Source: Sphingobacterium sp. UBA7855 (lineage in GTDB: Bacteria > Bacteroidota > Bacteroidia > Sphingobacteriales > Sphingobacteriaceae). Taken from it: DNA of 64,000 nucleotides. Location: positions 1 to 64,000 of the forward strand of contig DLST01000001.1 in NCBI GenBank assembly GCA_002500745.1. Reading direction: 5' to 3'. The notes under the pieces are model-generated. The model searched no databases. It was not told the DNA's origin and saw only the letters and a list, made by a program, of their open reading frames with translations. Shown here piece by piece: positions 52,236 through 61,975 of the stretch (positions are counted from its first letter, which is position 1; every line of letters starts with the position of its first letter). The position numbers and the translations under genes are program-made.

Positions 52236-53618
52236 ATGACTTTAATTAAATCAATATCAGGGATACGAGGTACGATAGGCGGGCGTGCTGGAGAGGCGCT
52301 TACCCCCATAGATATCGTTAAATTTACAGCAGCTTATGGCAAAATCATTGTCAAGCAGAGCGGTATCAAAAAAATTGTAATTGGTAGAGATGCGCGTGTT
52401 TCTGGTGAGATGGTCAGTAATCTGGTGATCGGTACCTTGCAGAGCATCGGTGTCGATGTGGTCGATCTGGGCCTATCCACGACTCCAACAGTAGAGATTG
52501 CTGTACCGATGGAAAAGGCAGCTGGCGGTATTATTTTGACTGCTTCACATAATCCGGGTCAATGGAATGCGCTGAAACTGTTAAATGCAAAGGGTGAATT
52601 TATTTCAGATGCCGAAGGACAGGAAGTATTGGCTCTTGGCGAATCTTTGGACTTCGATTTTTCAGAAGTGGGCGAATTAGGACAGCTCCATAAAGACTAT
52701 TCCTACATGCAGAAACATGTAGATGCTGTTTTGGCTTTGGAATATGTCGATAAAGAAGCCATTAAAGCCGCTAATTTTAAAGTCGCTTTAGATGCAGTCA
52801 ATAGTACTGGCGGTACCTTTATCCCTGCGTTATTGGATGCGTTGGGGGTACAGACCATTTATAAGATCCATTGTGAACCCAATGGTCAATTTCCGCATAA
52901 TCCTGAACCGTTGAAAGAGCATCTCACAGATTTGTCTGCTGCAGTGATCGAGAACAAGGCTGATTTGGGGATTGCTGTAGATCCGGACGTCGACCGCTTA
53001 GTCTTTATGATGGAAGACGGCGAATTATTCGGTGAAGAATATACGCTGGTTGCCGTAGCAGACTACCTGTTGCAGCATAAAAAAGGAAATACCGTTTCTA
53101 ATTTATCTTCTACACGTGCACTGCGTGATGTCACTAAAGCACATGGTGGCGAATATTATGCAGCGGCCGTGGGTGAAGTCAATGTGGTTACAAAGATGAA
53201 AGAAGTCGATGCGGTGATCGGCGGAGAGGGAAATGGCGGCGTAATTTATCCGGCATCTCACTATGGCCGTGATGCGCTGGTCGGGGTAGCGATCTTCTTA
53301 ACGCACTTGGCAAAACTTGGTAAAAAGGCATCGGAATACCGTGCTTCTTTACCGCAGTACTTTATGTCCAAAAATAAAATTACCCTGACGCCCGAATTGG
53401 ATATTGACAATCTCTTGGCGAAAATGCAGGAGAAATATAAAAATGAGGACCATTCCACGATTGATGGACTGAAAATAGACTTCGAAAATGAATGGGTGCA
53501 CTTGCGCAAATCGAATACTGAACCGATCATCCGCATTTATTCTGAGGGCCCGACGCCCGAAGCTGCTGAGCAGATCGCGCAGAAGATTATTAGTGAAATC
53601 GAAGAAATAATTAAATAG
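52236..53618 (+). CDS. glmM: Phosphoglucosamine mutase
   Basis: 460 residues of the alpha-D-phosphohexomutase family. The phospho-Ser S104 lies in TASHNPGQWN, the metal loop is DPDVDRLVF, the sugar loop GGEGNGGV, and the C-terminal phosphate loop RKSNTEPIIRIY. The serine-proximal context fits a GlmM/ManB-type mutase; GlmM is the best guess for peptidoglycan precursor synthesis, but phosphomannomutase activity cannot be excluded. The 3' end carries a 17-base tandem duplication across the stop codon. Confidence 0.88.
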   Translation: MTLIKSISGIRGTIGGRAGEALTPIDIVKFTAAYGKIIVKQSGIKKIVIGRDARVSGEMVSNLVIGTLQSIGVDVVDLGLSTTPTVEIAVPMEKAAGGIILTASHNPGQWNALKLLNAKGEFISDAEGQEVLALGESLDFDFSEVGELGQLHKDYSYMQKHVDAVLALEYVDKEAIKAANFKVALDAVNSTGGTFIPALLDALGVQTIYKIHCEPNGQFPHNPEPLKEHLTDLSAAVIENKADLGIAVDPDVDRLVFMMEDGELFGEEYTLVAVADYLLQHKKGNTVSNLSSTRALRDVTKAHGGEYYAAAVGEVNVVTKMKEVDAVIGGEGNGGVIYPASHYGRDALVGVAIFLTHLAKLGKKASEYRASLPQYFMSKNKITLTPELDIDNLLAKMQEKYKNEDHSTIDGLKIDFENEWVHLRKSNTEPIIRIYSEGPTPEAAEQIAQKIISEIEEIIK

Positions 53619-53634
53619 AAGAAATAATTAAATA
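53601..53634 (+). repeat. 17-base tandem duplication across the glmM stop codon
   Basis: GAAGAAATAATTAAATA occurs twice, head to tail, at 53601-53617 and 53618-53634. The first copy is coding (EEIIK) and ends in the stop. The junction turns what would have been TAA into TAG. A replication-slippage product. Confidence 0.85.
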
Positions 53635-53639
53635 AAAAC

Positions 53640-53663
53640 AAAAAGCTGCGTCTGCAGCTTTTT
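53640..53663 (+). terminator. Terminator after glmM
   Basis: AAAAAGCTGC (53640-53649) and GCAGCTTTTT (53654-53663) pair around GTCT, followed by GTTTT. Intrinsic terminator. Confidence 0.9.
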
Positions 53664-53722
53664 GTTTTAGGACTAATTGGCGAATACAAAATAGGCCTAG
53701 ATAGAAAGATGTTTTAGAATTT

Positions 53723-55798
53723 ATGATTAGAAAGATCATTTTAAGTATATGTTGTTTTGTTCATGTAGTGTTATTTGCCTTGCCAACAAGCGCCCAGCAA
53801 ACTGTAGAAGAAATCAATAGGGTGTTAGACCAATGGCACAAGTCCTCGGGTGAGCTAAAGTATGGCCCATTTTTGAATGTTATTGCTTCCGATGGAATCA
53901 TTATGGGTACTGATCAGAATGAAAGATGGGATAAAGCACATGCTGAGAAGCTTGCCAATCAATATTTCAATCCCAAGAATGCATGGACATACACGTATGA
54001 CACTAGGCATATCAGCTTCAATGCAGATAGTACCATTGCTTGGTTTGACGAATCTTTTAAGATAAATACCAAGTCCTTTCGAGGTGTAGGCGTATTGAGC
54101 AAGCTGGATAATGCGTGGAAGATCCGCCAATACAGTATGTCGGTTTTGGTGCCCTATTCGGATGTGAAAGCTGCGGTAGGCGGAAAGGCTGGCCAGAAAA
54201 TCCACAGCAATCTCTTATTGGTGATGCTGCTCTTTTTCTTTATGGCCATGTTGTTTGTGCTCAGTCAACGCTTAAAGATCTCTTATCCAATTTTGTTAGT
54301 GATTGGAGGACTCGTGATTTCCTTGATTCCGGGTGTTCCCGTCATTAGTGTGGATCCTGATATTGTGTTTATGGTCTTTTTGCCGCCTTTACTTTTTGAA
54401 GCCGCCTGGTATACCAATTGGGGTAATTTTTTAAAGTGGCGAAGGTCTATTTTTATCATGGGCTTCGGTCTGGTTTTCTTCACATCCTTGGCCATTGCCT
54501 ACTTTTCAGTGAGTATTATTCCCGGATTTACCTTGGCACTGGGCTTTTTGCTGGGCGGGATCATCTCGCCTCCCGATGCTGTTGCGGCGAGTTCAGTATT
54601 GAAAGGTATCAGTATTCCTAAACGGGGAATAGCGATATTGGAAGGAGAAAGCCTGGTCAATGATGCTGCCTCACTCACTGTATTTCGATTTGCATCGATC
54701 GCAATCCTTACGGGCCAGTTTGTAATGACCAATGCGGCGACGCAATTTCTTGTATTATCGGTGATGGGCGTTGTGGTTGGCCTGGTCATCGGCCACATCC
54801 TCTATTTCTTCTTAAAATATGTGGCGAAATCGTCCAGCATATCAACACCTATTACCCTCATCGCACCCTACTTAATGTATATTGTCGCAGAACATTTTGA
54901 ATGGTCGGGCGTTTTGGCAGTGGTAAGTGGTGGATTGTTTCTTTCTTTTCGGGCAGGGGATTATCTCAACTATCATACCCGTATTCAAACCAAAGAAGTA
55001 TGGGCAACAGTAGGCTTTCTCTTAAATGGATTCGTCTTTATTTTGATTGGGCTTGAGTTACCCGTAATTATTAATGGATTGGGCGAATATTCGATGGCGG
55101 AGGCCATTGATTATGCGCTGGCAATCGCCGTGATCGTCATTATTTTGCGATTGATTGCAGTGTATCTCTCGGCTTTTGTTCCTAGAATATTATTTAAGCG
55201 GATTCGGATAAAGGAAAAAAGCCCGGGATGGAAACTGCCCTTGGTTATTGGCTGGGCAGGAATGCGAGGAGTGGTTTCGTTGGCATCAGCTTTGGCGATT
55301 CCATTGACTTTATATGATGGGACAGCTTTCCCGCACCGTAATCTGATTTTGTTCATTACGTTTGTCGTTATTTTGGTGACGCTTGTCTTTCAGGGGCTAA
55401 CATTACCCTTTTTAATTAAGCTGATAAAGATGGAAGATGTCGAGGAGCAAGTTTCCATGGAAGAGCAGATTGATGAGATTCGCTTACGCCTTGGTAAAGA
55501 ATCCATTGCCTATTTGGATAAGCACTATGCACAGGAAATGTTGGAGTATGAAACCATCGCCCGCGTTAAAGAGCAGATCATCCGAAGTGTAAATGCATCC
55601 GAACGTGCAAAAGAAGAGGATACACGTGCGCAGCTTTCGGCAGTGAGAGGACTGTATAATAAAATTATGCTGGAACTTCTGGCCTTACGTCGTGATGGAT
55701 TGTATAAGATCAAAGAAAGTAAGGCGTACGATAGCGATGTCATCAGAGAAATGGAATATTCGCTAGATCTGGAAGAATCGCGTTTGTCGCGTAAGTAA
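53723..55798 (+). CDS. SnoaL-like domain fused to a CPA1 family Na+/H+ antiporter
   Basis: 691 residues in three parts. A signal peptide (MIRKIILSICCFVHVVLFALPTSA) is followed by a SnoaL_3/NTF2-like domain (about 26-145; motifs GTDQNERWDKAHAEKLANQYF, TIAWFDESF and GVLSKLDNAWKIRQY). Then come about twelve membrane spans of a cation/proton antiporter (about 163-560), with the conserved ISPPDAVAASSVLKGI and GESLVNDAASL, whose Asp residues bind the cation, and finally a helical cytosolic tail to 691. The first domain must face the periplasm. Transport: exchange of H+ with Na+ or K+. The fusion is continuous in one frame, with no internal break. Monocistronic. Confidence 0.92.
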   Translation: MIRKIILSICCFVHVVLFALPTSAQQTVEEINRVLDQWHKSSGELKYGPFLNVIASDGIIMGTDQNERWDKAHAEKLANQYFNPKNAWTYTYDTRHISFNADSTIAWFDESFKINTKSFRGVGVLSKLDNAWKIRQYSMSVLVPYSDVKAAVGGKAGQKIHSNLLLVMLLFFFMAMLFVLSQRLKISYPILLVIGGLVISLIPGVPVISVDPDIVFMVFLPPLLFEAAWYTNWGNFLKWRRSIFIMGFGLVFFTSLAIAYFSVSIIPGFTLALGFLLGGIISPPDAVAASSVLKGISIPKRGIAILEGESLVNDAASLTVFRFASIAILTGQFVMTNAATQFLVLSVMGVVVGLVIGHILYFFLKYVAKSSSISTPITLIAPYLMYIVAEHFEWSGVLAVVSGGLFLSFRAGDYLNYHTRIQTKEVWATVGFLLNGFVFILIGLELPVIINGLGEYSMAEAIDYALAIAVIVIILRLIAVYLSAFVPRILFKRIRIKEKSPGWKLPLVIGWAGMRGVVSLASALAIPLTLYDGTAFPHRNLILFITFVVILVTLVFQGLTLPFLIKLIKMEDVEEQVSMEEQIDEIRLRLGKESIAYLDKHYAQEMLEYETIARVKEQIIRSVNASERAKEEDTRAQLSAVRGLYNKIMLELLALRRDGLYKIKESKAYDSDVIREMEYSLDLEESRLSRK

Positions 55799-55861
55799 TA
55801 GCTATTCATACCATGTCACGGGATTATGCCCGAAAGGGCAAGACATCATGTTGCGAGCAAT

Positions 55862-55898
55862 AGCGAAGTTAACTTACATTGTTAACTTCGCTATTTTT
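55862..55898 (+). terminator. Hairpin between the antiporter and the propeller gene
   Basis: AGCGAAGTTAAC (55862-55873) pairs with GTTAACTTCGCT (55881-55892), followed by ATTTTT. The right arm includes the end codons of the minus-strand gene, so coding and termination overlap. It probably ends the antiporter transcript. Confidence 0.75.
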
Positions 55899-56896
55899 CC
55901 TTTATCACCGGCCAGATATATGGCGTTGCCTCTTTTGGCTTTTTGAACAGCATTGAAGCTTTCCTTTCCAATCGCTATCCAGTTTTTACCACCGTCAGTC
56001 GACAAGTCTGTGCCCGAAGTACCCGTGCTGATCAGTTGTTTTTTTGAGCAATAAACAACAGCGGATTTAAATCCATTGGGCGCTGTCTGTGGTGCAAACC
56101 AGGTTTTACCACCATCGTTGGTCAGAAAGCTGTTTCTGTCCTTGTTGGTGTCTTCTTTGTAATCTCCGCCAACGACAATTCCGGTCGTTGCGGAATAGAA
56201 AGCAATAGAAAAGGGGCCGGTGCTATTTTTTCCCTGCAGGATCGGGCAGCTGTAACGTGCCCATGTGTTGCCCTGGTCGTCGCTGCGATAGATATTGGAA
56301 ACTGTACCCCCAGTGGCAATCCAGTATGTTCCTTTGTTGTTGCAGTAAATGGATGTCCCGCTAGCAGCAAAACCAGCTTCTCCATCAGTTATTGAAAAGG
56401 GCATGTTTGCCGTGATGTCTTTCCATGACGCTCCAAAATCGACACTTTTTAATAGCGGCATTTTGCCTTGAATGGCATCACCGAAAGCAATACCCACACC
56501 TTCTGATGTAAATGCCATGCCGTCATAAAATATTGCTGGTCGCTTGTCACTGAAAACCTCCTTCCAGCTTCGGCCGCCGTCGCTGGTACGTAAGATGATG
56601 GCCGGGGAACCCGCAGAAATAACGATGGCTTCATTTTCATCAAACGCTTCAATATCTCTAAAGTCTGTTTTTTCATAGCCAATTGGGTTGACCCACTGCC
56701 AGTTTTTTCCAGCATCTGTACTGAGCCCAACGGTGCCATTGCTACCGCTCACCCATACGGTCTCATCATCGACGACGCTTAGCCCTCTGTAGCTGCTGTT
56801 ACGCTCCTGATTGACCAAGCTAAGTATTGCCTGTTGCGCTGTAAGCGGGTTTAGCCAGAAAATTTGAATAATAAAGACCAGAAATAAAGGTTTCAT
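55874..56896 (-). CDS. YCF48-like beta-propeller protein
   Basis: 340 residues with a signal peptide (ending near LTAQQ). Repeated blades carry the BNR/Asp-box type motif S.D.G..W: for example STDAGKNWQW, TSDGGRSWKE, SVDFGASWKD, SDDQGNTWAR, TNDGGKTWFA and STDGGKNWIA. This matches the YCF48/photosynthesis-stability-factor-like and sialidase-type propellers, but the sialidase catalytic Arg triad is not evident. It probably acts in the periplasm as a binding scaffold. Downstream of the paralogous membrane pair on the same strand, 10 bases away. Confidence 0.8.
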   Translation of the reverse strand: MKPLFLVFIIQIFWLNPLTAQQAILSLVNQERNSSYRGLSVVDDETVWVSGSNGTVGLSTDAGKNWQWVNPIGYEKTDFRDIEAFDENEAIVISAGSPAIILRTSDGGRSWKEVFSDKRPAIFYDGMAFTSEGVGIAFGDAIQGKMPLLKSVDFGASWKDITANMPFSITDGEAGFAASGTSIYCNNKGTYWIATGGTVSNIYRSDDQGNTWARYSCPILQGKNSTGPFSIAFYSATTGIVVGGDYKEDTNKDRNSFLTNDGGKTWFAPQTAPNGFKSAVVYCSKKQLISTGTSGTDLSTDGGKNWIAIGKESFNAVQKAKRGNAIYLAGDKGKIAKLTM

Positions 56897-56906
56897 GTTT
56901 AACTAT

Positions 56907-57380
56907 TTATTTAAACAAATCTACTTGTCTTTTCGATACTTTCCGTTGTTTTTTTAAGATTGTTTTACGGAGCTGCAGAAAGCCAACGGTCATTTTTCGG
57001 CGCGATTTGAAATATGGAATACTTAAAACGACCAATAAAGCAATGCAGGCTGATGTGCCCAGCGCGCCACCATACCCGGCAAAAAACTTGCTTGTGTTGA
57101 GCAGGATCGTTGTAAAGATAATACCGGCAAGGGCCAAACCGAAATAGGTTGATAACTGGTTTTTGGAAACCATGCCTATAAATGAGGCCCCAATAAAAAC
57201 CGGAGGAATATATTGAGCCAGATACGGCGTCACAGTTTGTGGGAAAAAATGAAGAAAGCCGGCGACAAGCAATGTCAGCAATGCCGAGGAACGTACCGCA
57301 CCTTGATTAAACTTGGTATTGACGTAGTAGGTCGCCGTGCTGGCGATCACACCTACGAGGTATAAAATGAATGTTTCCAT
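56907..57380 (-). CDS. Membrane protein, paralogue A of a tandem pair
   Basis: 157 residues with about four membrane spans and a basic cytosolic tail (FKSRRKMTVGFLQLRKTILKKQRK). It shares with the following protein B the pattern YY.N..F..G.V..AL, GA.F.GM, and G.GG.LGT near the last span. The two are clearly homologous and probably arose by duplication. No family is recognised. It sits one base after gene B (57382-57939) and 10 bases before the propeller gene, so all three are likely one operon. Unknown function. Confidence 0.75.
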   Translation of the reverse strand: METFILYLVGVIASTATYYVNTKFNQGAVRSSALLTLLVAGFLHFFPQTVTPYLAQYIPPVFIGASFIGMVSKNQLSTYFGLALAGIIFTTILLNTSKFFAGYGGALGTSACIALLVVLSIPYFKSRRKMTVGFLQLRKTILKKQRKVSKRQVDLFK

Positions 57381-57381
57381 A

Positions 57382-57939
57382 TTACTTAAAAAGATATAAC
57401 AGCAGGTAGGTCAATGAAACACCAAGAAAGGCCAATGTGCCTAATTTACCGCCGACCCCATTCAATAGACTTTTCGATACTATCAGAAAAATCGCTGTAA
57501 AAACGCTGGCGGCCAGAACAAACGAGAAGCCATGAGCTACCTGCGCATTGGACATGCCTACAAATGCACCGCAATAAATTGCCGCCGGAAGATGAGGGAG
57601 ATACGTTGAATCTTTATGGATATTGGGTATGAAGGAGCCTAGTGTACCTGTGAGTGCTGCGCCCAAGACCGGACCTAACCCAAATGTATGATTGAAATAG
57701 TAAGAAATAATCGCTCCTACAGGCACCCAAACGGCAATTCGGATGGACTCATATTCATGTTTATGATGATGAATAGGCGAACGAAGGTAACTGTATAAAA
57801 TAAGTAAGGAGAGTAGACCTATAAAAGCCAGTATAAGATAAGAACTTCTATTTTCTACAAAGATGGCCAATAAAAAAAGGGCCTGAATGACAAATAATAA
57901 GCAGATGCTTGCTGTCCTAAATTTGTGCCGGGCTCGCAT
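57382..57939 (-). CDS. Membrane protein, paralogue B of a tandem pair
   Basis: 185 residues. A first half of two membrane spans and a hydrophilic His-rich loop (IHHHKHEYESIRI) leads into the region homologous to protein A: ISYYFNHTFGLGPVLGAAL, AIYCGAFVGMS and GVGGKLGTLAFLG. About six spans in all. First gene of the three-gene minus-strand unit. The GGKLGT loop at the last span is conserved in both and could bind a small ligand or ion. Family not recognised. Confidence 0.75.
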   Translation of the reverse strand: MRARHKFRTASICLLFVIQALFLLAIFVENRSSYLILAFIGLLSLLILYSYLRSPIHHHKHEYESIRIAVWVPVGAIISYYFNHTFGLGPVLGAALTGTLGSFIPNIHKDSTYLPHLPAAIYCGAFVGMSNAQVAHGFSFVLAASVFTAIFLIVSKSLLNGVGGKLGTLAFLGVSLTYLLLYLFK

Positions 57940-57966
57940 TTAAAAAAATTTAGACAAAGGTAGGGA

Positions 57967-58989
57967 TTATTTGTCTATTCTATGAGTAGATTTTCTTTTT
58001 ATTAAGACAGGATCAAGAACAATTTGCTCGATCGTTTCATAAGGACTTTTTTGTTTGACCATTTTCAAAAATAACTTTGCGCATTCTTCCCCCATTTTGT
58101 TGGCCTGTTGGTCTATACTGGATAGTGTGGGGGTAATGAAGGAGGAAAAGGTCTGGTTTGCAAAACCGATAACACCCGTTGCTGGAATATCAATATGGGC
58201 AGCTTTTAAAGCTTGGATAATCCCTACAGCTGTAAAGTCATCGCCTCCAATGAAGGCATCCGGTTGGATGGCAGATTGTAGAATCTGTTCCGTGCCTTTG
58301 ATGCCGGCTTCAATGGATAAGTCGCCGCGGATAATAAAATCTTTGCGCGGTGAAATGTTCGCATCCTTTAATGCGGCTTCGAAACCGAGGAACCGATCCT
58401 GGAAAATTGCGATCTCTTTGTCAGTTGTAATAAAGGCTATATTTTTGTATCCCTCTTCCAGTAGATGCTGTGTTGCAAGATAACCCGCTTTATAATCGTC
58501 GAGTTTTACGACGGGTGCAGGAATATTTTTGTGGGTACGGTCAAACACAACAAGGCATTTGCGCTGGTTGATCACTTCCTGAAAGTGCTGTGTTTCTTGG
58601 GTTTCCAGAGACAGAGACGCAATGATACCAGCTACCTGCGCTTCGAGTAAAGTTTTTACGCCATTGACCTCGTCCGCAAAAGATTCATTCGACTGATAGA
58701 GCAATAAACTATAATTGTGTTTCTTTAATTCTTTTTCAATGCTGTGTACGGCTTCCGCAAAAAAATGAATTTGCATCGTTGGTACAATCACTCCGATGGT
58801 ATTGGACTTGCCCGAAGAAAGGGACGAGGCCAGCTTATTGACACTATAATTTAATTCCTTTGCCTTTTCCAGCACTATTTTTCGTGTAGACTCACTGATG
58901 GTAGGCACATTGTTCAATGCGCGGGATACAGTGGAGACTGTTACTCCTAGCTCACGGGCGATATCGTAAATGGTTGTTTTTTTATTCAC
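57967..58989 (-). CDS. LacI family regulator of the xylose cluster
   Basis: 340 residues. The N-terminal helix-turn-helix with the hinge helix reads TTIYDIARELGVTVSTVSRALNN, then KLASSLSSGKSNTIGVIVP and the periplasmic-binding-protein-like ligand domain. The start codon appears to be GTG at 58989, with no ATG upstream in frame. It is divergent from xylB over 120 bases that contain a perfect LacI operator. It probably represses the xyl genes and releases them with xylose or a derivative. The exact inducer is unknown. Confidence 0.92.
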   Translation of the reverse strand: MNKKTTIYDIARELGVTVSTVSRALNNVPTISESTRKIVLEKAKELNYSVNKLASSLSSGKSNTIGVIVPTMQIHFFAEAVHSIEKELKKHNYSLLLYQSNESFADEVNGVKTLLEAQVAGIIASLSLETQETQHFQEVINQRKCLVVFDRTHKNIPAPVVKLDDYKAGYLATQHLLEEGYKNIAFITTDKEIAIFQDRFLGFEAALKDANISPRKDFIIRGDLSIEAGIKGTEQILQSAIQPDAFIGGDDFTAVGIIQALKAAHIDIPATGVIGFANQTFSSFITPTLSSIDQQANKMGEECAKLFLKMVKQKSPYETIEQIVLDPVLIKRKSTHRIDK

Positions 58990-59017
58990 GCTCCAAAGTA
59001 AATAATTTTATTAATAT

Positions 59018-59062
59018 TTTGAAAATTCAGAAACATGTCCTACTTTTATGCAACCGGTTGCA
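59018..59062 (+). promoter_or_regulatory. Promoter and LacI-type operator of the xylose genes
   Basis: TTTG (59018-59021), a 19-base spacer and TActTTTa (59041-59048) form a Bacteroidota promoter. Directly adjacent, at the predicted transcription start, lies TGCAACCGGTTGCA (59049-59062), a perfect 14-base palindrome with the central CG of LacI-family operators. Binding there would block RNA polymerase. Confidence 0.8.
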
Positions 59063-59109
59063 AAATGGATGCCGCCGGCGTTTTTTATAACCAATTAGAA
59101 TTAATTACC

Positions 59110-60594
59110 ATGTATTTGTTAGGTATAGATGTAGGTACTTCTTCTGTGAAAGTTTCAATTGTTGAAGCCTCTTCGCAACGCAAGGTGTGCTCGGTGCAAT
59201 ATCCAGATGTAGAAGCTCCAATAATTACTGTCGAACCCAATTGGGCTGAACAGAATCCGCTCGACTGGTGGGATTACTTCAAACAGGCTTTATTGAAAGC
59301 TAATGCATTGGGACTTTACGATCCTAAAGCAATTTCAGCCATTGGAATTGCTTACCAGATGCACGGATTGGTTGTCGTTGATAAAGAGCAGCAGGTGCTA
59401 CGCAATGCAATTATCTGGTGCGACAGCAGGGCTGTTGAATTGGGTAATATCGCTTTTGAAGAAATCGGGCGGTCTTTTAACTTAAGCCATCATTTGAATT
59501 CTCCAGGTAATTTTACGGCGTCAAAGTTGGCCTGGGTCAAAGCAAATGAGCCTGCGGTTTACGAAAAGATAGACAAGATTATGTTGCCGGGAGATTTTAT
59601 AGCGATGAAGCTGTCGGGACAAGTGACCACCTCCATATCGGCGCTTTCGGAAGGTATATTCTGGGATTTTAAAGCTAATGTTCTGTCGCGGACAATCATG
59701 GACTATTATGGTTTTGATGATGATCTCATTCCCGAGATCTTACCTGTCTTTTCAACACATGGTCAGATTAAAGCTACTGTGGCCGAGGAACTCGGTCTGT
59801 CTGCTGCTGTGACCATCAATTATAAAGCCGGTGATCAACCTAATAACGCGCTTTCGCTCAATGTGCTACAGCCTGGAGAAGTTGCTGCGACCGCAGGTAC
59901 TTCTGGTGTGATCTATGGGGTCAGCGACCAGCTGATCGCTGACCGCGAATCACGCGTAAATACATTTGCACATGTGAATTATCGCGAGGACGATATCCGA
60001 ACAGGCGTATTGCTCTGTATCAATGGAACGGGCATTATGAATAGTTGGGGCAGAAAGATGCTAGGGCGTGATTTGTCGTATGAACAGATCAATGCCATGG
60101 CGGGAGCTTCCCCCATCGGCAGCAAAGGACTACAGGTTATTCCATTTGGCAATGGTGCCGAACGCATGCTCAATAACCAAACCGTCGGCGCTTCAATCTC
60201 AGCAATAGACTTGAACAGACATGAGACCAGCGATATCTTGCGCGCCATACAAGAAGGAATTGCCTACGCATTTCGTTACGGCCTGGATATCATGCGGGAG
60301 AACAATCTGTATCCGAATATGATTCGTGCAGGTTATGCCAATTTATTCTTGAGCTCTGTTTTCAGAGAGTCATTTGTAGGGGCTACAAACGTTCCTGTAG
60401 AGATTTTCAATCATGATGGAAGTATAGGAGCCGCACTCGGCGCAGGAATAGGAAGTGGGTATTATGCAGATTTTAAAGAAGCCTTTCGTTCATTGAAGCC
60501 TGTATATACCGTGGAACCCCAGTTCGTAGCGCAATATGAAGAGCATTATCAACAATGGAAAGAATTATTAAACAAACAAATAAATAGCAATTAA
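59110..60594 (+). CDS. xylB: Xylulokinase
   Basis: 494 residues from the ATG at 59110 ([19 protein letters not shown]); a frame from 59035 lies upstream of the promoter and is not used. FGGY kinase: the phosphate motif [10 protein letters not shown], the substrate region [10 protein letters not shown] and WCDSRA, and the ATP site AGTSGVIYG. It phosphorylates D-xylulose to D-xylulose-5-phosphate. First gene of the operon; xylA follows after one base. Confidence 0.95.
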   Translation: MYLLGIDVGTSSVKVSIVEASSQRKVCSVQYPDVEAPIITVEPNWAEQNPLDWWDYFKQALLKANALGLYDPKAISAIGIAYQMHGLVVVDKEQQVLRNAIIWCDSRAVELGNIAFEEIGRSFNLSHHLNSPGNFTASKLAWVKANEPAVYEKIDKIMLPGDFIAMKLSGQVTTSISALSEGIFWDFKANVLSRTIMDYYGFDDDLIPEILPVFSTHGQIKATVAEELGLSAAVTINYKAGDQPNNALSLNVLQPGEVAATAGTSGVIYGVSDQLIADRESRVNTFAHVNYREDDIRTGVLLCINGTGIMNSWGRKMLGRDLSYEQINAMAGASPIGSKGLQVIPFGNGAERMLNNQTVGASISAIDLNRHETSDILRAIQEGIAYAFRYGLDIMRENNLYPNMIRAGYANLFLSSVFRESFVGATNVPVEIFNHDGSIGAALGAGIGSGYYADFKEAFRSLKPVYTVEPQFVAQYEEHYQQWKELLNKQINSN

Positions 60595-60595
60595 A

Positions 60596-61924
60596 ATGAA
60601 TGTTATCAAAGGGAAAAAAGAATTTTTCAAAGGCGTAGGCCAAATTCAGTTCGAAGGGAAAGACAGCACAAATCCATTGGCTTTCCGCTATTACAACCCG
60701 AAGCAACTTGTCGGGGGAAAGACAATGGAAGAGTATTTTAAATTTGCCTGTTCGTACTGGCATTCGTTCAATGGTAACGGATCTGATCCTTTTGGCGGAC
60801 CGACACATCAATTTCCATGGGATGAAAGCAGCGACGTAATCAGCAGAGCAAAAGATAAAATGGATGCGGCCTTCGAATTTATCAGTAAAATTAATATACC
60901 TTATTACTGCTTCCACGACGTAGATTTAGTGGATTATTCGGATAATGTCGTTGAAAATGAAAAACGCCTGTCCACTATTGTTGATTATGCAAAGGAAAAA
61001 CAACAGGAAAGCGGTATCAAATTGCTTTGGGGAACAGCCAATCTTTTTAGCCATAAGCGTTATATGAATGGGGCGGCGACTAATCCTGATTTTCATGTTC
61101 TAGCACATGGTGGCGCTCAGGTGAAGGCAGCATTGGATGCAACAATTGCCCTCGGCGGTGAAAACTATGTGTTCTGGGGCGGAAGAGAGGGGTATATGAG
61201 CCTTTTAAATACCAATATGAAACGCGAGCAGGAACACCTTGCGCAGTTTTTGCACATGGCCAAAGATTATGCCCGCAAAAACGGCTTTAAAGGAACTTTC
61301 TTTATCGAACCCAAACCATGTGAACCGACAAAACATCAGTACGATTACGATGCGGCTACCGTACTTGGTTTCTTACGTCAGTATAATCTTTTGGACGATT
61401 TTAAATTAAATTTAGAAGTCAACCACGCGACATTGGCCGGACATACTTTTCAACACGAGTTACAGGTCGCTGTAGATGCCGGTAAATTAGGTTCTATTGA
61501 TGCCAACCGCGGTGATTATCAAAATGGATGGGATACGGATCAATTTCCAAATGATATCAATGAGTTGACGGAAGCGATGTTGATTATTTTAGAGGGTGGC
61601 GGACTCCAAGGTGGAGGTGTGAATTTTGATGCCAAAATCCGTCGGAATTCCACAGATCCCGAAGATTTGTTTTATGCGCATATTGGTGGGATGGATATTT
61701 TTGCCCGCGCATTGCTTACAGCAGATCGTATCCTGCAAGACTCGGAATACAAAAAAATACGGGCAGAGCGTTATGCCTCTTTTGATACCGGCCATGGTGC
61801 ATCATTCGAAGGACAGGCATTGACATTGGAGAACTTAAGAGATTTAGCAGTAGAATTGGGAGAACCAAAAACGATTAGTGGTAAGCAGGAGTATTTAGAA
61901 AATTTGATCAACAGATATATATAG
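60596..61924 (+). CDS. xylA: Xylose isomerase
   Basis: 442 residues. The catalytic His107 and Asp110 lie in YYCFHDVD (equivalent to H101/D104 of E. coli-type enzymes). The metal ligands are in [26 protein letters not shown] and [17 protein letters not shown]. The family is the long (type II) xylose isomerase. It converts D-xylose to D-xylulose. It overlaps the control of xylB with a one-base gap, so the two are translated together. Confidence 0.97.
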   Translation: MNVIKGKKEFFKGVGQIQFEGKDSTNPLAFRYYNPKQLVGGKTMEEYFKFACSYWHSFNGNGSDPFGGPTHQFPWDESSDVISRAKDKMDAAFEFISKINIPYYCFHDVDLVDYSDNVVENEKRLSTIVDYAKEKQQESGIKLLWGTANLFSHKRYMNGAATNPDFHVLAHGGAQVKAALDATIALGGENYVFWGGREGYMSLLNTNMKREQEHLAQFLHMAKDYARKNGFKGTFFIEPKPCEPTKHQYDYDAATVLGFLRQYNLLDDFKLNLEVNHATLAGHTFQHELQVAVDAGKLGSIDANRGDYQNGWDTDQFPNDINELTEAMLIILEGGGLQGGGVNFDAKIRRNSTDPEDLFYAHIGGMDIFARALLTADRILQDSEYKKIRAERYASFDTGHGASFEGQALTLENLRDLAVELGEPKTISGKQEYLENLINRYI

Positions 61925-61975
61925 TTCTAAAAATATTTCTATATTAGGCGATCGAATTAAACCAATTACCATTAC

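Noticed and set aside
53855..54205. Minus-strand open frame of 116 codons in the SnoaL domain region
   Set aside because: The plus-strand reading gives a clear SnoaL_3 domain joined to the antiporter; the antisense frame has no features.
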